Assembly: GCA_023101725.1 (NCBI GenBank)
Contig: JALJCO010008708.1
Location: forward strand, 186,001-250,000
Direction of reading: 5' to 3'
Source: Atherinomorus stipes
Lineage: Eukaryota; Chordata; Actinopteri; Atheriniformes; Atherinidae
DNA length: 64,000 bases
This document shows, in pieces, positions 11,329 through 21,782 of the stretch. The notes under the pieces were generated by a model, which worked only from the letters and a program-made list of their open reading frames with translations, was not told where the DNA came from and did not search any database. Each line of letters starts with the position of its first letter. Position 1 is the stretch's first letter. The position numbers and the translations under genes were made by a program.

Positions 11329-12270
11329 GGTGAGAGACGTGCAGCTGTGTTGCCTTCAAGGACATCTTAAAAATAACTGTTCACCATCAGCATGATAAAG
11401 GATAACTACCGAGTCCACGCGTGCTTTGTTACAAAGCTATGATGATACTTTAAAATGACATCCATGGGTGGGAAAAAAGTTTCTTTCGGTAGTTACTGTG
11501 ATTATTAAACAGGAGCTGTGGTGCATGTGTTGCGTTTCTGGGACGCATGGATGATGAGTTTACTGCGTCCTTACAGATTTTAATGTGTCATGCCTGCTGC
11601 ACACCGCAGCTTTCTGCTGAGCTGGAAGTCATGGAGGCCGTTTGCTCTGCAGATCGTCGCCGTGTCGCCTGATTTCTGCTGAGTTTTCTGCCTCACGAGG
11701 CCTTCAGGTGAAAAATCAAACACGTTTGATATTTTTTGCCTCGCGAGGTGAAAAACTCACCGTGTGCGCTCAACTTGAGCTCTGCTGTGGACAGAAGATC
11801 TAGCAACCAATCAAAACGCGTCCACAGATAACATGATTACAAGATGGCAGCCCTCTGTCATCACGTTAGAAGACTTGATTGATATTTTGCAAAAAGATCC
11901 GAAGACTGAAGGCAGAAAGAGTTTTGAGGATGTTTTTATTAGACTGAACTGTGTTATTGTATTTAATTTTTAATTTATTTTGTCTTTTTATTTAGTAAAT
12001 CGTATATGACATACTGTACTATAGTATAATCATACCAGCTGGTGGCGGTAATGCACCTTTGAGTTCACCAACCGCCATTAAACTGGAAAGAAGACGTCAT
12101 GTAAGAAAAATGAATGAAACTGAGAGACGATATCTGGATGGATTTTTCTGAAGTCCGACCAAACCTCATATCAGCCGGTCTAATCTGGCCGTATTTCCAC
12201 CAATTTATCCTCTAAAATGTAACTACGTCACCGCCAGCTGCCATCCTGAAGTCATGTGATGTGCAGATGT
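11329..12270. other. Intronic, no gene seen
   Basis: An inverted 'cctcacgaggc' / 'gcctcgcgaggtg' pair lies at 11691-11756 and 'ctggtggcggtaatgcacc' at 12040, both resembling common fish repeats, but no boundaries could be set. Confidence 0.4.
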
Positions 12271-12415
12271 GTACCAGTACCAGTCCTCCTCTGCTCCATT
12301 GTCATGTGGTGTCCCCCAGGGATCCATTCTTGGCCCTCTGGTTTTTCTTTATCTCCTACCTCCAGGATTAGTCCTCAGAAAGCACAAATGTGCTTTTCAC
12401 TTCTATGCTGACGAC

Positions 12416-14009
12416 TAGGGCTGTCAACGAATATTCTAAATTCGAATATATGTTCGAATATTAATAAAAATCAAGATTCGAACGTGAAAATTAATATTCG
12501 AACTTTAAATAAACGGTGGGAAAAACAGCCTATTTTAGGCCTATTATTATTATTAGGCCTACATTTGCCTACACTGGTTTGATTACAGGCCAACTGTTTC
12601 AAGTTGCTCCATGTTTATTGCAGCTGCTCGAGCATTCATTGTTCGTTAATTTCATTTCAATTTGTCGGGATCTTTAATCGCTCGCACAAGTTAAGGAGAT
12701 GCGGGGGGTGGGGGAACTGCAGCGAGTTCATTTTCTAATTTCCAGGGCATTGTTAAAGATGTTAATAATGAAATAAACACTAAAAAAAAAAAAAAAAAAA
12801 AAACATAGACGAAACCGGCTAAACGCCACAACTAGACCGTCCACTATTGCCTGGGCAGTGTTTCTGTACATAATTAGAACAGATGAGAATGGGACTTTTT
12901 TTCTTAACAACATGGAGGAAATCTGGAAGGACTGTCACATTCCTGGTTGTTGGAACAGCATTGGAAAACTTTAATTGTGGTAATAAGCGAATAAGAAGAT
13001 CGCGGACATTTATTTCAAGATTTCTTCTGTCTGTGACAAAAGTGGACATTTCTGCTGCTCGCGCTCAGTCCACTGATGTCAGTGTGTTCGTATCAGGAAG
13101 GAATATCGGACACACAGAACAGAGCAGGAATAACTTGCTGCCACGTTGGAGAAAACACTGGATTTAATCACTAACAACAAAAACACGGTAAATTATGGTG
13201 AACACTCATTAACCTGACACTTTAATTTACGTATCTATGCTCCCGAAAATGAGGCACTGCATAACGTTTTTATGCTAGCTAATGCTAAACGAGACAGCTG
13301 AGTGTTGCTGAAAGTTAATGAATTATCAGGGAGATATTGTGAAATATCAGGTTATTTGCTCTGATCAGGGCAACGTTGAGACCAGAAAATAAAAACAGTT
13401 CAGTCGCAAACACAAAGAAATCAGGAAGACGGTTTCCTGCAGCCTTTAGTTTCATTTGCAGGACATGTGAAGGCTACGTGGTCTGTACAGTCCTTAAACA
13501 ATACCAAAAGCCAAATTTATGACAAAATAGATAAGTAACGAGCTCTGAAAGGGTTTGGTTTTTTAAACTTTGATAAGTAATCACGAGATTTCCGTGTTAT
13601 TCCGGTGTGGCTTGTCATTAAAGCCAGTTTCCAGAGATGAATGATAGTTTAAATCAATGCTCCGATGTAAATAAATAAAATGTCAGAATACTTTAGAGAT
13701 CTCTGGATAACATACCTATAGGTTATCATGACCTTAGATGACTGTCCAACATTGTAAATCCAGATATTGACGCTGCTTTCCATGTTGGCAGATAGGAGGT
13801 AATTGGGACTCGTTCCCTAGGCAACGGCGGCAGCGCAAGATGGCGCAACACACAAAACGCTCGTCGGCTGAGTCTGTACAAGTAGTTATATCTTGTATTA
13901 GTTTGTCCTCCTGTACATTGCTCAAATGGATATTCGAATTTATTCGAATTATGTGTAAATTTTAGAGCAAATATTCGAATGTCATTTTGGAGCAATTTTG
14001 ACAGCCCTA
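12416..14009. mobile_element. hAT MITE, 1.6 kb, with 8-bp target duplication
   Basis: Termini 'tagggctgtcaacgaatatt' and 'ttttgacagcccta' are inverted. The flanking sequence ctgacgac is present at 12408-12415 and again at 14010-14017, a perfect 8-bp target-site duplication. The subterminal regions are rich in 'attcgaat'. The interior has a 22-A run at about 12783-12802 and short unrelated frames, with no transposase recognised. It disrupts a LINE reverse transcriptase ORF. Confidence 0.93.
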
Positions 14010-14160
14010 CTGACGACACACAGATTTATGTGCCATTGAATCACAGGGACCCGTCTTCTTCGTTAAATACTTTGTGGGCTTGCCTTGATGAAGTTAAAGC
14101 TTGGATGGCCTTGAACTTTTGACATTTTAATGAAAGTAAGACTGAGGTCATGGTTTTTAG

Positions 14161-14560
14161 TAGGGCTGGACAATTAATCGAATTTTAATCGTGTTTTCAA
14201 TTTTGCCTTTTCACAATCACAAAAACACTGTAATCGAAGAAAAACAATTAATCCTGAATTGAACAGACTGGTGGAGTTATAGGAAGCGAACTGCAGGGAG
14301 TATAGAACAGGAATGTATTTAGACTTAGTATTCATTTATTATTGCTATTATTATATTGAATAGTATTTTTATTTTACTCCTTTACTTGTTTCTAATTTAT
14401 TTTCTGTTTAATTTTTTTAAAAGCCATATTTTTAAGTTGAGTTATGTGGTTCAATAAACACTTTTAATAAAATCAATGAATAATCGTGTATATAAATCGT
14501 GATTTCAATATCAGTCAAAATAATCGTGACTATAATATTTTCCATAATCGTCCAGCCCTA
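14161..14560. mobile_element. hAT MITE, 400 bp, with 8-bp target duplication
   Basis: Termini 'tagggctggacaattaatcg' and 'ataatcgtccagcccta' are inverted. gtttttag at 14153-14160 is repeated exactly at 14561-14568. The AT-rich interior has no coding content. It is inserted in the same LINE remnant as the preceding element. Confidence 0.93.
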
Positions 14561-14750
14561 GTTTTTAGTCCTGATGCTCACTCGTCTCGTCCCCTTGACC
14601 GAGGCCCTTTGGCCCAGCATGCTAAACCCGTTGTCACCAACCTCTGTGTCCTGCAGGACGCGACTTCTGCAGTTGTCACTCGGCAGCTGGCTGCATCGTC
14701 CCTGCTGGAACGTAAACATTCCTCACATGCAGTCCCTCCGCTTTATTTTC

Positions 14751-15657
14751 CTGCCACAATGTTTCAAACTCCCAGTTCGTCCAGTTGCAGACAGGATGGA
14801 GGTTTTTCTCCCTGGAGTCTGCAGTCGCATCTATTTTCATTTCTTTTCTATCCACAGGTTGTAACTTTTGAAAGATGCTATGCTATTAAAAGTTCACCTT
14901 ACTTTCTTGAAATAGTGAGACAAAAATGAATGCCCGAAGTAGCTCACGGTGGGATGAAACTGCTTCAGGTGTGGGACAGTAAAACTCATGGGTGTGGTCA
15001 ACGCCTGCAGAAACTTCCCACACGTCTGACTCACACTCATCACGTGGAATTACTCATCACAAAGCCACGTTTTGGGTTAGACACACATTTGTGTACGTTT
15101 AGTCATTTAAATGCACCACAGTAGTGGTTTGGTCTTGTGTCCACACAAGTGCAATAAAATGTTCTTCGGAGGAAGTCGTCTTTTCTCCGGAAGGAAAAAA
15201 GTTGCGTAAACATTACTTTCACTGATTTTTAATGAAAAGATGTGTTTATGTCCAGATAAAGGACTAAAGCCAAAGCATGAAGTGTAATCTCTGATAACAT
15301 TCCTGAGTCATGAAGCTCCTCAGCTTGTTTCCATGAAACCGTTCAGCGTTTCTCTTGTACTGCCTGTTCAGTTTTCCCATAAGACCTTTTATGTTTTTGT
15401 TTTTTGACATCCAGCCATTACTGGTAGAAACTGAAATCACAAGATCACGTCAGCCTTCGTCCCTGACCTCGCTACAGTTTTCCCTGCAGTACACGGAGAC
15501 GAAAAGGCCGAGCTCCACTGGAATATTCTAGATCTCTGCTGTCTGGTCTGGTCTGGTCCTACGGAGAGTACGGGTCGTTTGGAGTAATGGGAGACTGGGT
15601 TGTACTGGGAACACTCATTACACGGAGCAGGGATGGGCGATATGTTATCGTGTGCGA
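14751..15657. other. Intronic, no gene seen
   Basis: No coding frame or bounded repeat recognised. A hAT-like 'gatgggcgatatg' start lies at 15631-15645, immediately before the next fragment. Confidence 0.4.
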
Positions 15658-15820
15658 TAGGGATGTAATGATTACCGGTAAAATGATTAACCGTGATTAA
15701 ATTCCCAACGATCAGTAAAAGCGCTTCATATTTTGATGATCGTCAAAACCTTTATTGATTACTGCACTTTGAAAAACTCCCACTGATGCTGCTCAGTGGC
15801 TGGAAAAGCAGCAACAGGGA
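15658..15820 (+). mobile_element. Left part of a GGATGTAACGATTA-type MITE
   Basis: Begins 'tagggatgtaatgattacc' and is collinear with the complete copy at 52491-52826 and the left part at 40045. It stops where the SINE begins, so it is truncated. Confidence 0.65.
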
Positions 15821-16032
15821 GTGGGTAGCGTAGCGGTAATGTTGTGGGCTTTGGCGCGGGTTCGAGTCCCTGATACGACACTCACGTGAACCACTGTGGA
15901 CCCTTGAGCAGGGTCCTTCACCCCCCCCCCCCGGGTGCCTTAAATAGCAGCCCACTGCTCTCAGGTTCAACCTGAGATGGGTGAAAATGCACAGAATGAA
16001 TTTCTTATTGGGATGAATAAAGTATATCAACA
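15821..16032 (+). mobile_element. tRNA-derived SINE
   Basis: The 5' part has an internal RNA polymerase III promoter: A box tagcgtagcggt at 15826-15837 and B box ggttcgagtcc at 15859-15869, the latter a perfect match to the tRNA consensus. Downstream are the conserved fish SINE stretch 'cccttgagcagggtccttca' and a tail ending 'gggatgaataaagtatatc'. It cannot fold as a functional tRNA, because the anticodon arm and the 3' acceptor are absent. Family not named. Confidence 0.8.
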
Positions 16033-16061
16033 GGTTTTACTCTGATTCCAGCGTTTCAGTG

Positions 16062-16595
16062 TTTCTTAATCCCGGTCCTCGAGGACCCCTGCCCCCCCCT
16101 GTGTTCAAAATCATCCACTCACTCCCTACATGGTGTATATGATGTGGTCCACTATATCATGTAGACTATGTAGGGAACGACGGAAGGAGATTTCTGATTT
16201 CAGTGACGTCAGCTGCGACGTGCAGTTACGAACAACAGACAGCTTTCAAATGTTGGTACTTTAACGTTACTTTTATTTATACGAAAAGCTTCTTCGCCAT
16301 TTTTCTTCTGCGATCACAAAACACGGCCGCATTGCATTGTGGTATACGGGAGTAAAATGTAGGGTACATCGCTTGTTCACTGACATTTGCGGTGCATTGT
16401 GGCAGTTATGATGGGGAGCGATTTCGAACAGCTAGCATGTTCCTGCTCTAACACACCCGACTCAGATGAGGGGCTCGTTAGCAGCTTGCAAAGAACTTGA
16501 TGACCAGTTCAGATGATGCGAATCGGCTGTGGTGGAGTTGGAGACCTGGAGTACCTGCAGGGCGGGGGGTCCATGAGGACCAGGATGAGGAACCC
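16062..16595. mobile_element. Nested MITEs (GGTCCTCGAGGACC family with inner element)
   Basis: The outer inverted ends are 'taatcccggtcctcgagga' and 'tccatgaggaccaggatga'. The internal 'cctgctctaacacacccga' motif is shared with the element at 238-440. From about 16103 to 16400 the outer element is interrupted by a second one, starting 'ttcaaaatcatccactcac' and containing 'gcattgtgg' twice. No coding content. Confidence 0.65.
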
Positions 16596-16721
16596 TGCGG
16601 TGTTTGACCTGAATTAGCCAATCTGAACTTTTATTCAGTCTTCCTTCTTCCCCTTCAGAAGCTTATTGATTATTTGGTCTGTGAACAGAGGTCTGGCTTT
16701 TGGGTGAATTCAGCCTTTGCC

Positions 16722-16747
16722 TGATGATGATGATGATGATGATGATG
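16722..16747. repeat. (TGA)n microsatellite
   Basis: About eight perfect TGA/ATG repeats. Confidence 0.95.
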
Positions 16748-18499
16748 TTTTTTCTGGTCCGAATGTGCTGGCTGGTTCAGAGTCAGGTCTGGGACCCAGT
16801 GCAGTATTGCGGCGTGTCACGTGCTGGTTTCGTTTGCTGCCTCTCCTGCTGGAAACAAAATGGTGAAAACTGTAAAGTTTAAACTTCAACCTAAAACCTT
16901 TCTTCTTGGTCGGTGGTTGTTTCGTGAACCCCCCCCCCAGCGATCAGTTGTAACTGCATGACGCTGTCCAGAGAAAAGTGCAGCCGAACCAAACGAGGAT
17001 GTCAAATTTCTTAGCATTCACCACCCAATCACACGGAGCCCCCGACCCTCCTGGTGTGGACGCATCCCCGGTCGGTCTCATATGTGCGACGTCTCCTCCA
17101 TGTGTAATTGGGTTTAAGCATCATGAGGTGGGGGTCTTGTGAACCGGCGAGCGGGCGCCTGGATGTGGCCAGATGGGGTCACAGAGGGACGAGAGCAGGG
17201 CTGCAGGTCTTATCGGCTTCCTGCCGTTGCGGGGCGAGCGAGGGCTCTGAGATCAGGGGCAGTCATCCCTGCCCACCCAGGACCGGGGCGGCCGGTTCTG
17301 CAGCTGCATGGCAGCGCGTCGCCGTCTCAGACCTCGTTTAGTCTTTGATAAACGGTCCTCAGCAGCGCAGGAATGTGAAGTTCCTCTCCAGCTCTCGTTT
17401 GGTATGCTCCGAGTGTAGCGTCGGCTCAATAGCCGTGTGTGTCGCTCCGCTATTCCAACACTTTACATCCTTTGCTACGCTCCGAACCCCCCTCCCTTAA
17501 AAAAAAAAAGACAAGTGAGCGACAGATCAGTGGGGGGTGGATGCTCTGTGTGGGAACAATTGAACTCCCCCTTTTCGACTTCACCCTCCCTCCTCACCAC
17601 ATTCCACACGGGACCACCAAGACCTGCACACAGGAGTCCCGGAGCTGGGAACACGGCAACAAAGAGGGCTGGTGGGACTGAGGCGTGCGGGGGGGGGGTG
17701 ACTGACAGGAAAAAGTTTTGCAGCAGGGTCAAGCTGGTCCGGGGGGGGGGATCATGTATGTCTGACAGGCAGAGACGGTCTTCGGAGCTGACTGCAGTCG
17801 TACATGTTCGTGCCGCCGGCTCCTCTGAGTTTTTACCCGACGCTCTCTGGACGGTTAAACTTGACTCCATCCTTCGGTGGGGGGTCGCTACCTGATGCAG
17901 ACTGTGACAAACCCTAATCTGGCCTTGTGGTTTGCAGTATTTTCAGTTGAAAGAAGCGACCCCCAGAATTCCTTGTTAACATCCTGTTTGAAGCCGGGCG
18001 GCTGTTTTCCCTCCCCTCTGTCCGGACCAGCGTATGGGGGTCATTTTCCCCTCCACCGTTGGCTCTCTGCCGGCTCCTCTGGGAGGTTTCGCTCCATTCC
18101 TGGTCCCTGCATCCTTCAGCCCTGGCTGATTTTGTCAGAAGTGCTTCACTGGCATTATCCTGCCCGGATTCGTCCAGCCCACTTAGCTGATGTCTGCTTT
18201 CTTATTTCAGCATGTTTCAGGGGAAAAAACTGCCTTATAGGATGAAACAAGGTGACAGAACTTCGTAAAGCAGAAACAAGAACGAGGGACATGCAGCAGA
18301 GTCTTAAACACTTCAAACTCAACTAGATGACCAGCACCTCCGAGCGCTGTTGGTTATCCAGGTTCTCAGGAATGGTAGTGTTTAACTTTGGGGTGAATTG
18401 TGATGGATATTTTATGTTTGGTGATCTACCGAAGTCTTCTAGGCATTTATATCCCATCCAGGAGGTTTAAATCCAGCTGCAAAATGCAGTGCTTATCAA
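16748..18499. other. Intronic, no gene seen
   Basis: Relatively GC-rich interval (about 17000-17350) with C and G homopolymers at 16929-16938, 17688-17698 and 17740-17749. Overlapping frames on both strands (up to 152 codons) share no motif with known proteins and contain homopolymer-driven low complexity. Confidence 0.4.
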
Positions 18500-18834
18500 G
18501 GTTATTATAGTTCACTAAAACTAACGAAAAATACAAATGACAGTTTTTCAAAAAACGATAACTGAAACTGTTTTGTGTCTTTAAAAAACTAACAAATTCT
18601 TGTAAAAACATCCTTAGTTTTAGTTTTTGTAAGTTTATTTAATACATAAGCTTTTTGGGTTGATATGAAATCTATTTCTATTTAATCTATTTGCTTTTAT
18701 TTCGAGTGAACTGACGATGATTTTGAATGTCACGCCAGACAAATACCTATAATTTATGAAAAAAATCCCCTTAAACTAAGGCTGAAACTAAACAAAAACT
18801 AAGCATTTTCCAAGAAATAACTAATAAAAACTAG
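18500..18834. mobile_element. MITE with GGTTATTATAGTTCACTAAAAC start
   Basis: The left end 'ggttattatagttcactaaa' and the right part, with repeated 'aaactaaacaaaaacta' / 'aactaataaaaactagt', are inversely related in places (tagttttagttttt internally). This is a common teleost non-autonomous element. The boundaries are approximate. Confidence 0.55.
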
Positions 18835-18890
18835 TAGGGCTGGGAAAAAAAATCGATTAAACTGAAATATCGCGATATGCCTTTAAGGGT
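18835..18890 (+). mobile_element. Terminal fragment of the inner palindromic MITE
   Basis: 'tagggctgggaaaaaaaatcg' followed by 'ctgaaatatcgcgatat' matches the left terminus of the elements at 31347, 55705 and 58814. The rest of the element is missing. Confidence 0.65.
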
Positions 18891-18904
18891 ATAGGACGCA
18901 CACA

Positions 18905-19390
18905 TACATGGTCCCCAAAATTATTCATAACTTCCCATTCAAGAAAAGTCTAAATTCACAATCGTAATTTAAAGAACTAGAAACTAATAATAAATAATAA
19001 TTTACAAAAATACAATTTAGTGAGATGATGTATTGCTTTTCGATTTTGGTTGGAAATAATAATTCAAAAAATAAACCAAACTGTCCCACACCAATTATAG
19101 CACCTTGCTCATGAACAGTGAACCTGTCGACAGGTGCAAAAGTTTTATTGAACATTAGAGAAACACCTGATTGCAGTGATTTCCTGTGTTGCTCATCACG
19201 CTTGTTTACTTGTTTTATTTTTTGTGTGCTTATTGTTTGTTTCTGTTGAACCACAACACAAAATCAGTGTCATGATTTTGATAGAATTTTTATTTATTAT
19301 TACTTTTATCAATTTCAACTTATTTCTCTGATAACAGAGTTTTCTCCCGTCTTTAAAGGGAGGGTCTGAATAATTTTAAGGACGACTGTA
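18905..19390. mobile_element. Tc1-like MITE
   Basis: Inverted ends 'tggtccccaaaattattcat' and 'gaataattttaaggacgac', the latter followed by TA. The interior shares 'gaccaacac..tgtcaacagg'-type and 'aaaacaagtaaac' segments with the elements at 38290-39313 and 47610-48127. No transposase. TA-flanked ends of this form are typical of Tc1/mariner derivatives. Confidence 0.65.
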
Positions 19391-20939
19391 AATATTTGCA
19401 TTACAAAACTCAGAGCAACCCCCCCAGTCCTGAGCCAGATCTGTTTGGTCTCCTTTGCGTTCATCACCTTGTACTCAGTCGGGTCAGGTCGCAGCCTGCA
19501 GGCAGAGAGCGCAACCCCCCCCCTCTCCGGTCCTCTCATCCCCCAGCTGCCAGTCAGAGGCAGTGTGGTTATGATGAAGGTGGAACTCCTTCAGCGTTAA
19601 TTGATTTCCTACGAAGCCGCAGTGAGTTTGATTTCTGTGTTGATGGTTCTGATGATCATCAGGATTTGTGCGACTCGTCGGAGGCCTGTGGTTTTTTTTG
19701 TTTGGGGGGGGGGGGGCAGAGCAGAGAGAGAGAGAGTGAGGCCAGGGACTCGCCTGGGTGTTTGGGCTGAAACCTCAGTGCTGGGTGCGGGCCAGAGGAG
19801 CTGTAATCCCTGCTAATTACTCCCCAGGCCTGCATCAAGACTCCCACTGACAAGGCAGTCACTCACTTAGCTTCGGTTTCCAAACTGCAGTTAACTTAAT
19901 AGGTTTCCTAATATTTACCCAGTCCCTTTGTGTGCTGATTGCTCTGATTTATTTCAAAATAAATCCCCCCCCCCCCCCCCGTTCCTCTGTCAGACGCAGA
20001 AAAAAAAAGAAAAGCATGCAGCGGATCTTTAGCTGCTTCGCATAGTTTGGAGAGTTTGATGCGACGTGTTAGAAGCAGAACTTGGATCGTCGGCAGACGG
20101 CCTGCTGGATGGGAGCCGATAAGCACGGAGAAGGGGGGGGGCGACTCCACATGAAAGGAACGTAGTTTGTTCGATGATGACTCCAAAGCTGCAAATCATT
20201 AGATGAGTGTGTTTTTTAGAGGCGGTAGAATTAGTGGTAATGTGGGAACGCGGGACTCGGCTCTGCAGGCTGGAACGTTGGGAATCGCTGGAATAGCTTT
20301 GATTTATCGACACTTTGAGTGCGTATCATCGGGACCAGACTGAGGCCCATTAGGCCATTGTATCCTACGGTTTAGACTTTCTGGTCCCTTTTGACAGGCG
20401 GCGATGAGTGGTTCTCTTCCCACCGCCTCCGCCGGTGTCCGCTTTCCGAGAGCCCAACAGGTAGATCAGAAGCTTTGTTGCCCTTTTGTAGCTTTGAGCT
20501 TCCAGAAATGTGATCTTGTACCTGACCTCATTCTGCCTGGGGGGGGGGCTTTGCCAGGCCCGTGTCCTGCCTCAACATCTGGTGGACTTCAGCTGCTTTT
20601 GGATGTCTGTTATAAACATCGTCACCGAGCTCCCTGTCCTCAGGAGTGCTTTGTTGGCTTTTACTCGCAGCGATGACGCGTTCTGTTTGCATGTTAAACC
20701 TTCAACAAGCTATTATGTTTCTCATGGAGAAAATTGGATTTTCTTAAATACTTTTTATGTGAAGCAACTTGCACAATGCATACAACAAGGCTCCAAACGC
20801 TCGTAAGCCTCCGTCCATGTTCTGTGAAGCACATTTAAGCTATGTTTTTGCAACTATTGGTCTGCTTGTGTGTATTTTTTAAGTAAAAATGCAGGTTTTC
20901 AGGTCAGACACAGTTGTCAGCTTATAAGGGGAAAAAAAA
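19391..20939. other. Intronic, no gene seen
   Basis: Homopolymer G at 19703-19718, followed by an (AG)n stretch at 19725-19737, and homopolymer C at 19966-19980. Open frames here are short, overlap on both strands and run through these simple sequences. Confidence 0.4.
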
Positions 20940-21365
20940 ATCCTTTTTTATTGCAATTTATCTCAATTAACTTGATCTTTTTCAGTTTTATTTAACTCCT
21001 AAAGCTCCAAATCATATTTGCTAGTTTTGATCCTCCTGCTTTTAATCCCAGTCAACCTTTATCTTTCAAGATGATCTCTGTTGTCAGATTATGAGGATAA
21101 AATGATGTAAAATGAATGTATCAGCAGATACAGCACCACAAAGGCCAAACAGAACAAGAAAACCGAATTCACTAACAGAACGTTGTAGAAATACCTAACA
21201 GATCAACTGTGAGCAAGCTTTTCTCATCTGCATAATTTCCCCAAACTTTCAGGAGAAAAAAATATTGGAATTAAAACAAACACAACAGAAATGACGTACA
21301 TATTTATACTTTTTCCTCCAGCTGTTTTTTGCTATGTACAGTTATTTATGCTACTATTTAGGTGT
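20940..21365 (+). repeat. Dispersed repeat, copy 1
   Basis: Collinear with 36360-36715: shared segments include 'tttaatcccagtca', 'agatcaac.gtgag', 'tttcaggagaaaaa.tattgg' and 'ttatttatgctactattta'. A reversed fragment lies at about 7960-8110. No terminal repeats or coding frame were found; the type is unknown. Confidence 0.6.
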
Positions 21366-21369
21366 ATTA

Positions 21370-21780
21370 GCAGGGCTCCAGACTAACTTTTTTTACTAGG
21401 ACCACAGCGGCCCCTAACTTAAATTTCTAGGTGCGCAACAAGAAAATTTAGGAGCGAACACGGAAATCAACCTTGCAAAGCAAATGTTCACATTTTCTCT
21501 CATTTTCACCAAAATCAAATCAAACATTATCTATAAAGCACTTTTCCTGCCAAAGGCAACCCAAAGTGCTTTTCAAGACAATAAAAACAAATGCATTTTT
21601 AAGATAAAAAAAAAAAAGGCCTTCACACACCCAAGCATTTTCCCCACCCCTAATAGTTGGAATATTTGATTTGGTTTATTTATGTATGCATGTGTGTTAT
21701 CAGTATCTGTTATCTGTATCGGCCTTTAGGAGCTGAAATTGGTATCGGTTTTAAAAAATGGTTATCGTGCATCCCTACTT
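21370..21780. mobile_element. Fragments of hAT-type MITEs
   Basis: 21372-21480 begins 'cagggctccagactaacttt', the left end of a common fish hAT-type MITE, without its right end. 21690-21776 reads 'gtatcggcctt..' to 'tatcgtgcatcccta', the right end of the GGGATGCAC family. Both are truncated. Confidence 0.55.
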
Positions 21781-21782
21781 GT

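Larger units (their letters stand above)
12271..14750 (+). pseudogene. LINE reverse transcriptase fragment, split by two MITEs
   Basis: Host segments 12271-12415, 14018-14160 and 14569-about 14750 join into a decayed non-LTR retrotransposon ORF. The visible reverse transcriptase motifs are GVPQGSILGPLVF (from 12308) and FHFYADDTQIY, whose YADD catalytic box is encoded at 12404-12415. A segment of the type KTEVMVF and then KPVVTNL follows, as in the L2/Jockey-like LINEs common in fish. The first hAT element lies directly after the YADD codons and the second inside the downstream segment. In-frame stops and frameshifts are present, so it is dead. The 5' part and the 3' tail were not identified. 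Confidence 0.85.

Noticed and set aside
12883..13167. 94-codon frame inside the 1.6-kb hAT MITE
   Set aside because: No similarity to a hAT transposase (no BED finger or dimerisation motif seen), with stops in neighbouring segments. Treated as non-coding element interior.
15821..15900. Functional tRNA gene
   Set aside because: A and B boxes are present, but no acceptor stem, anticodon arm or terminator fits. The downstream SINE body and tail show it is a retroposon.
17437..17895. 152-codon frame with an overlapping 131-codon antisense frame
   Set aside because: Runs through C, A and G homopolymers, with no signal, domain or splice context.
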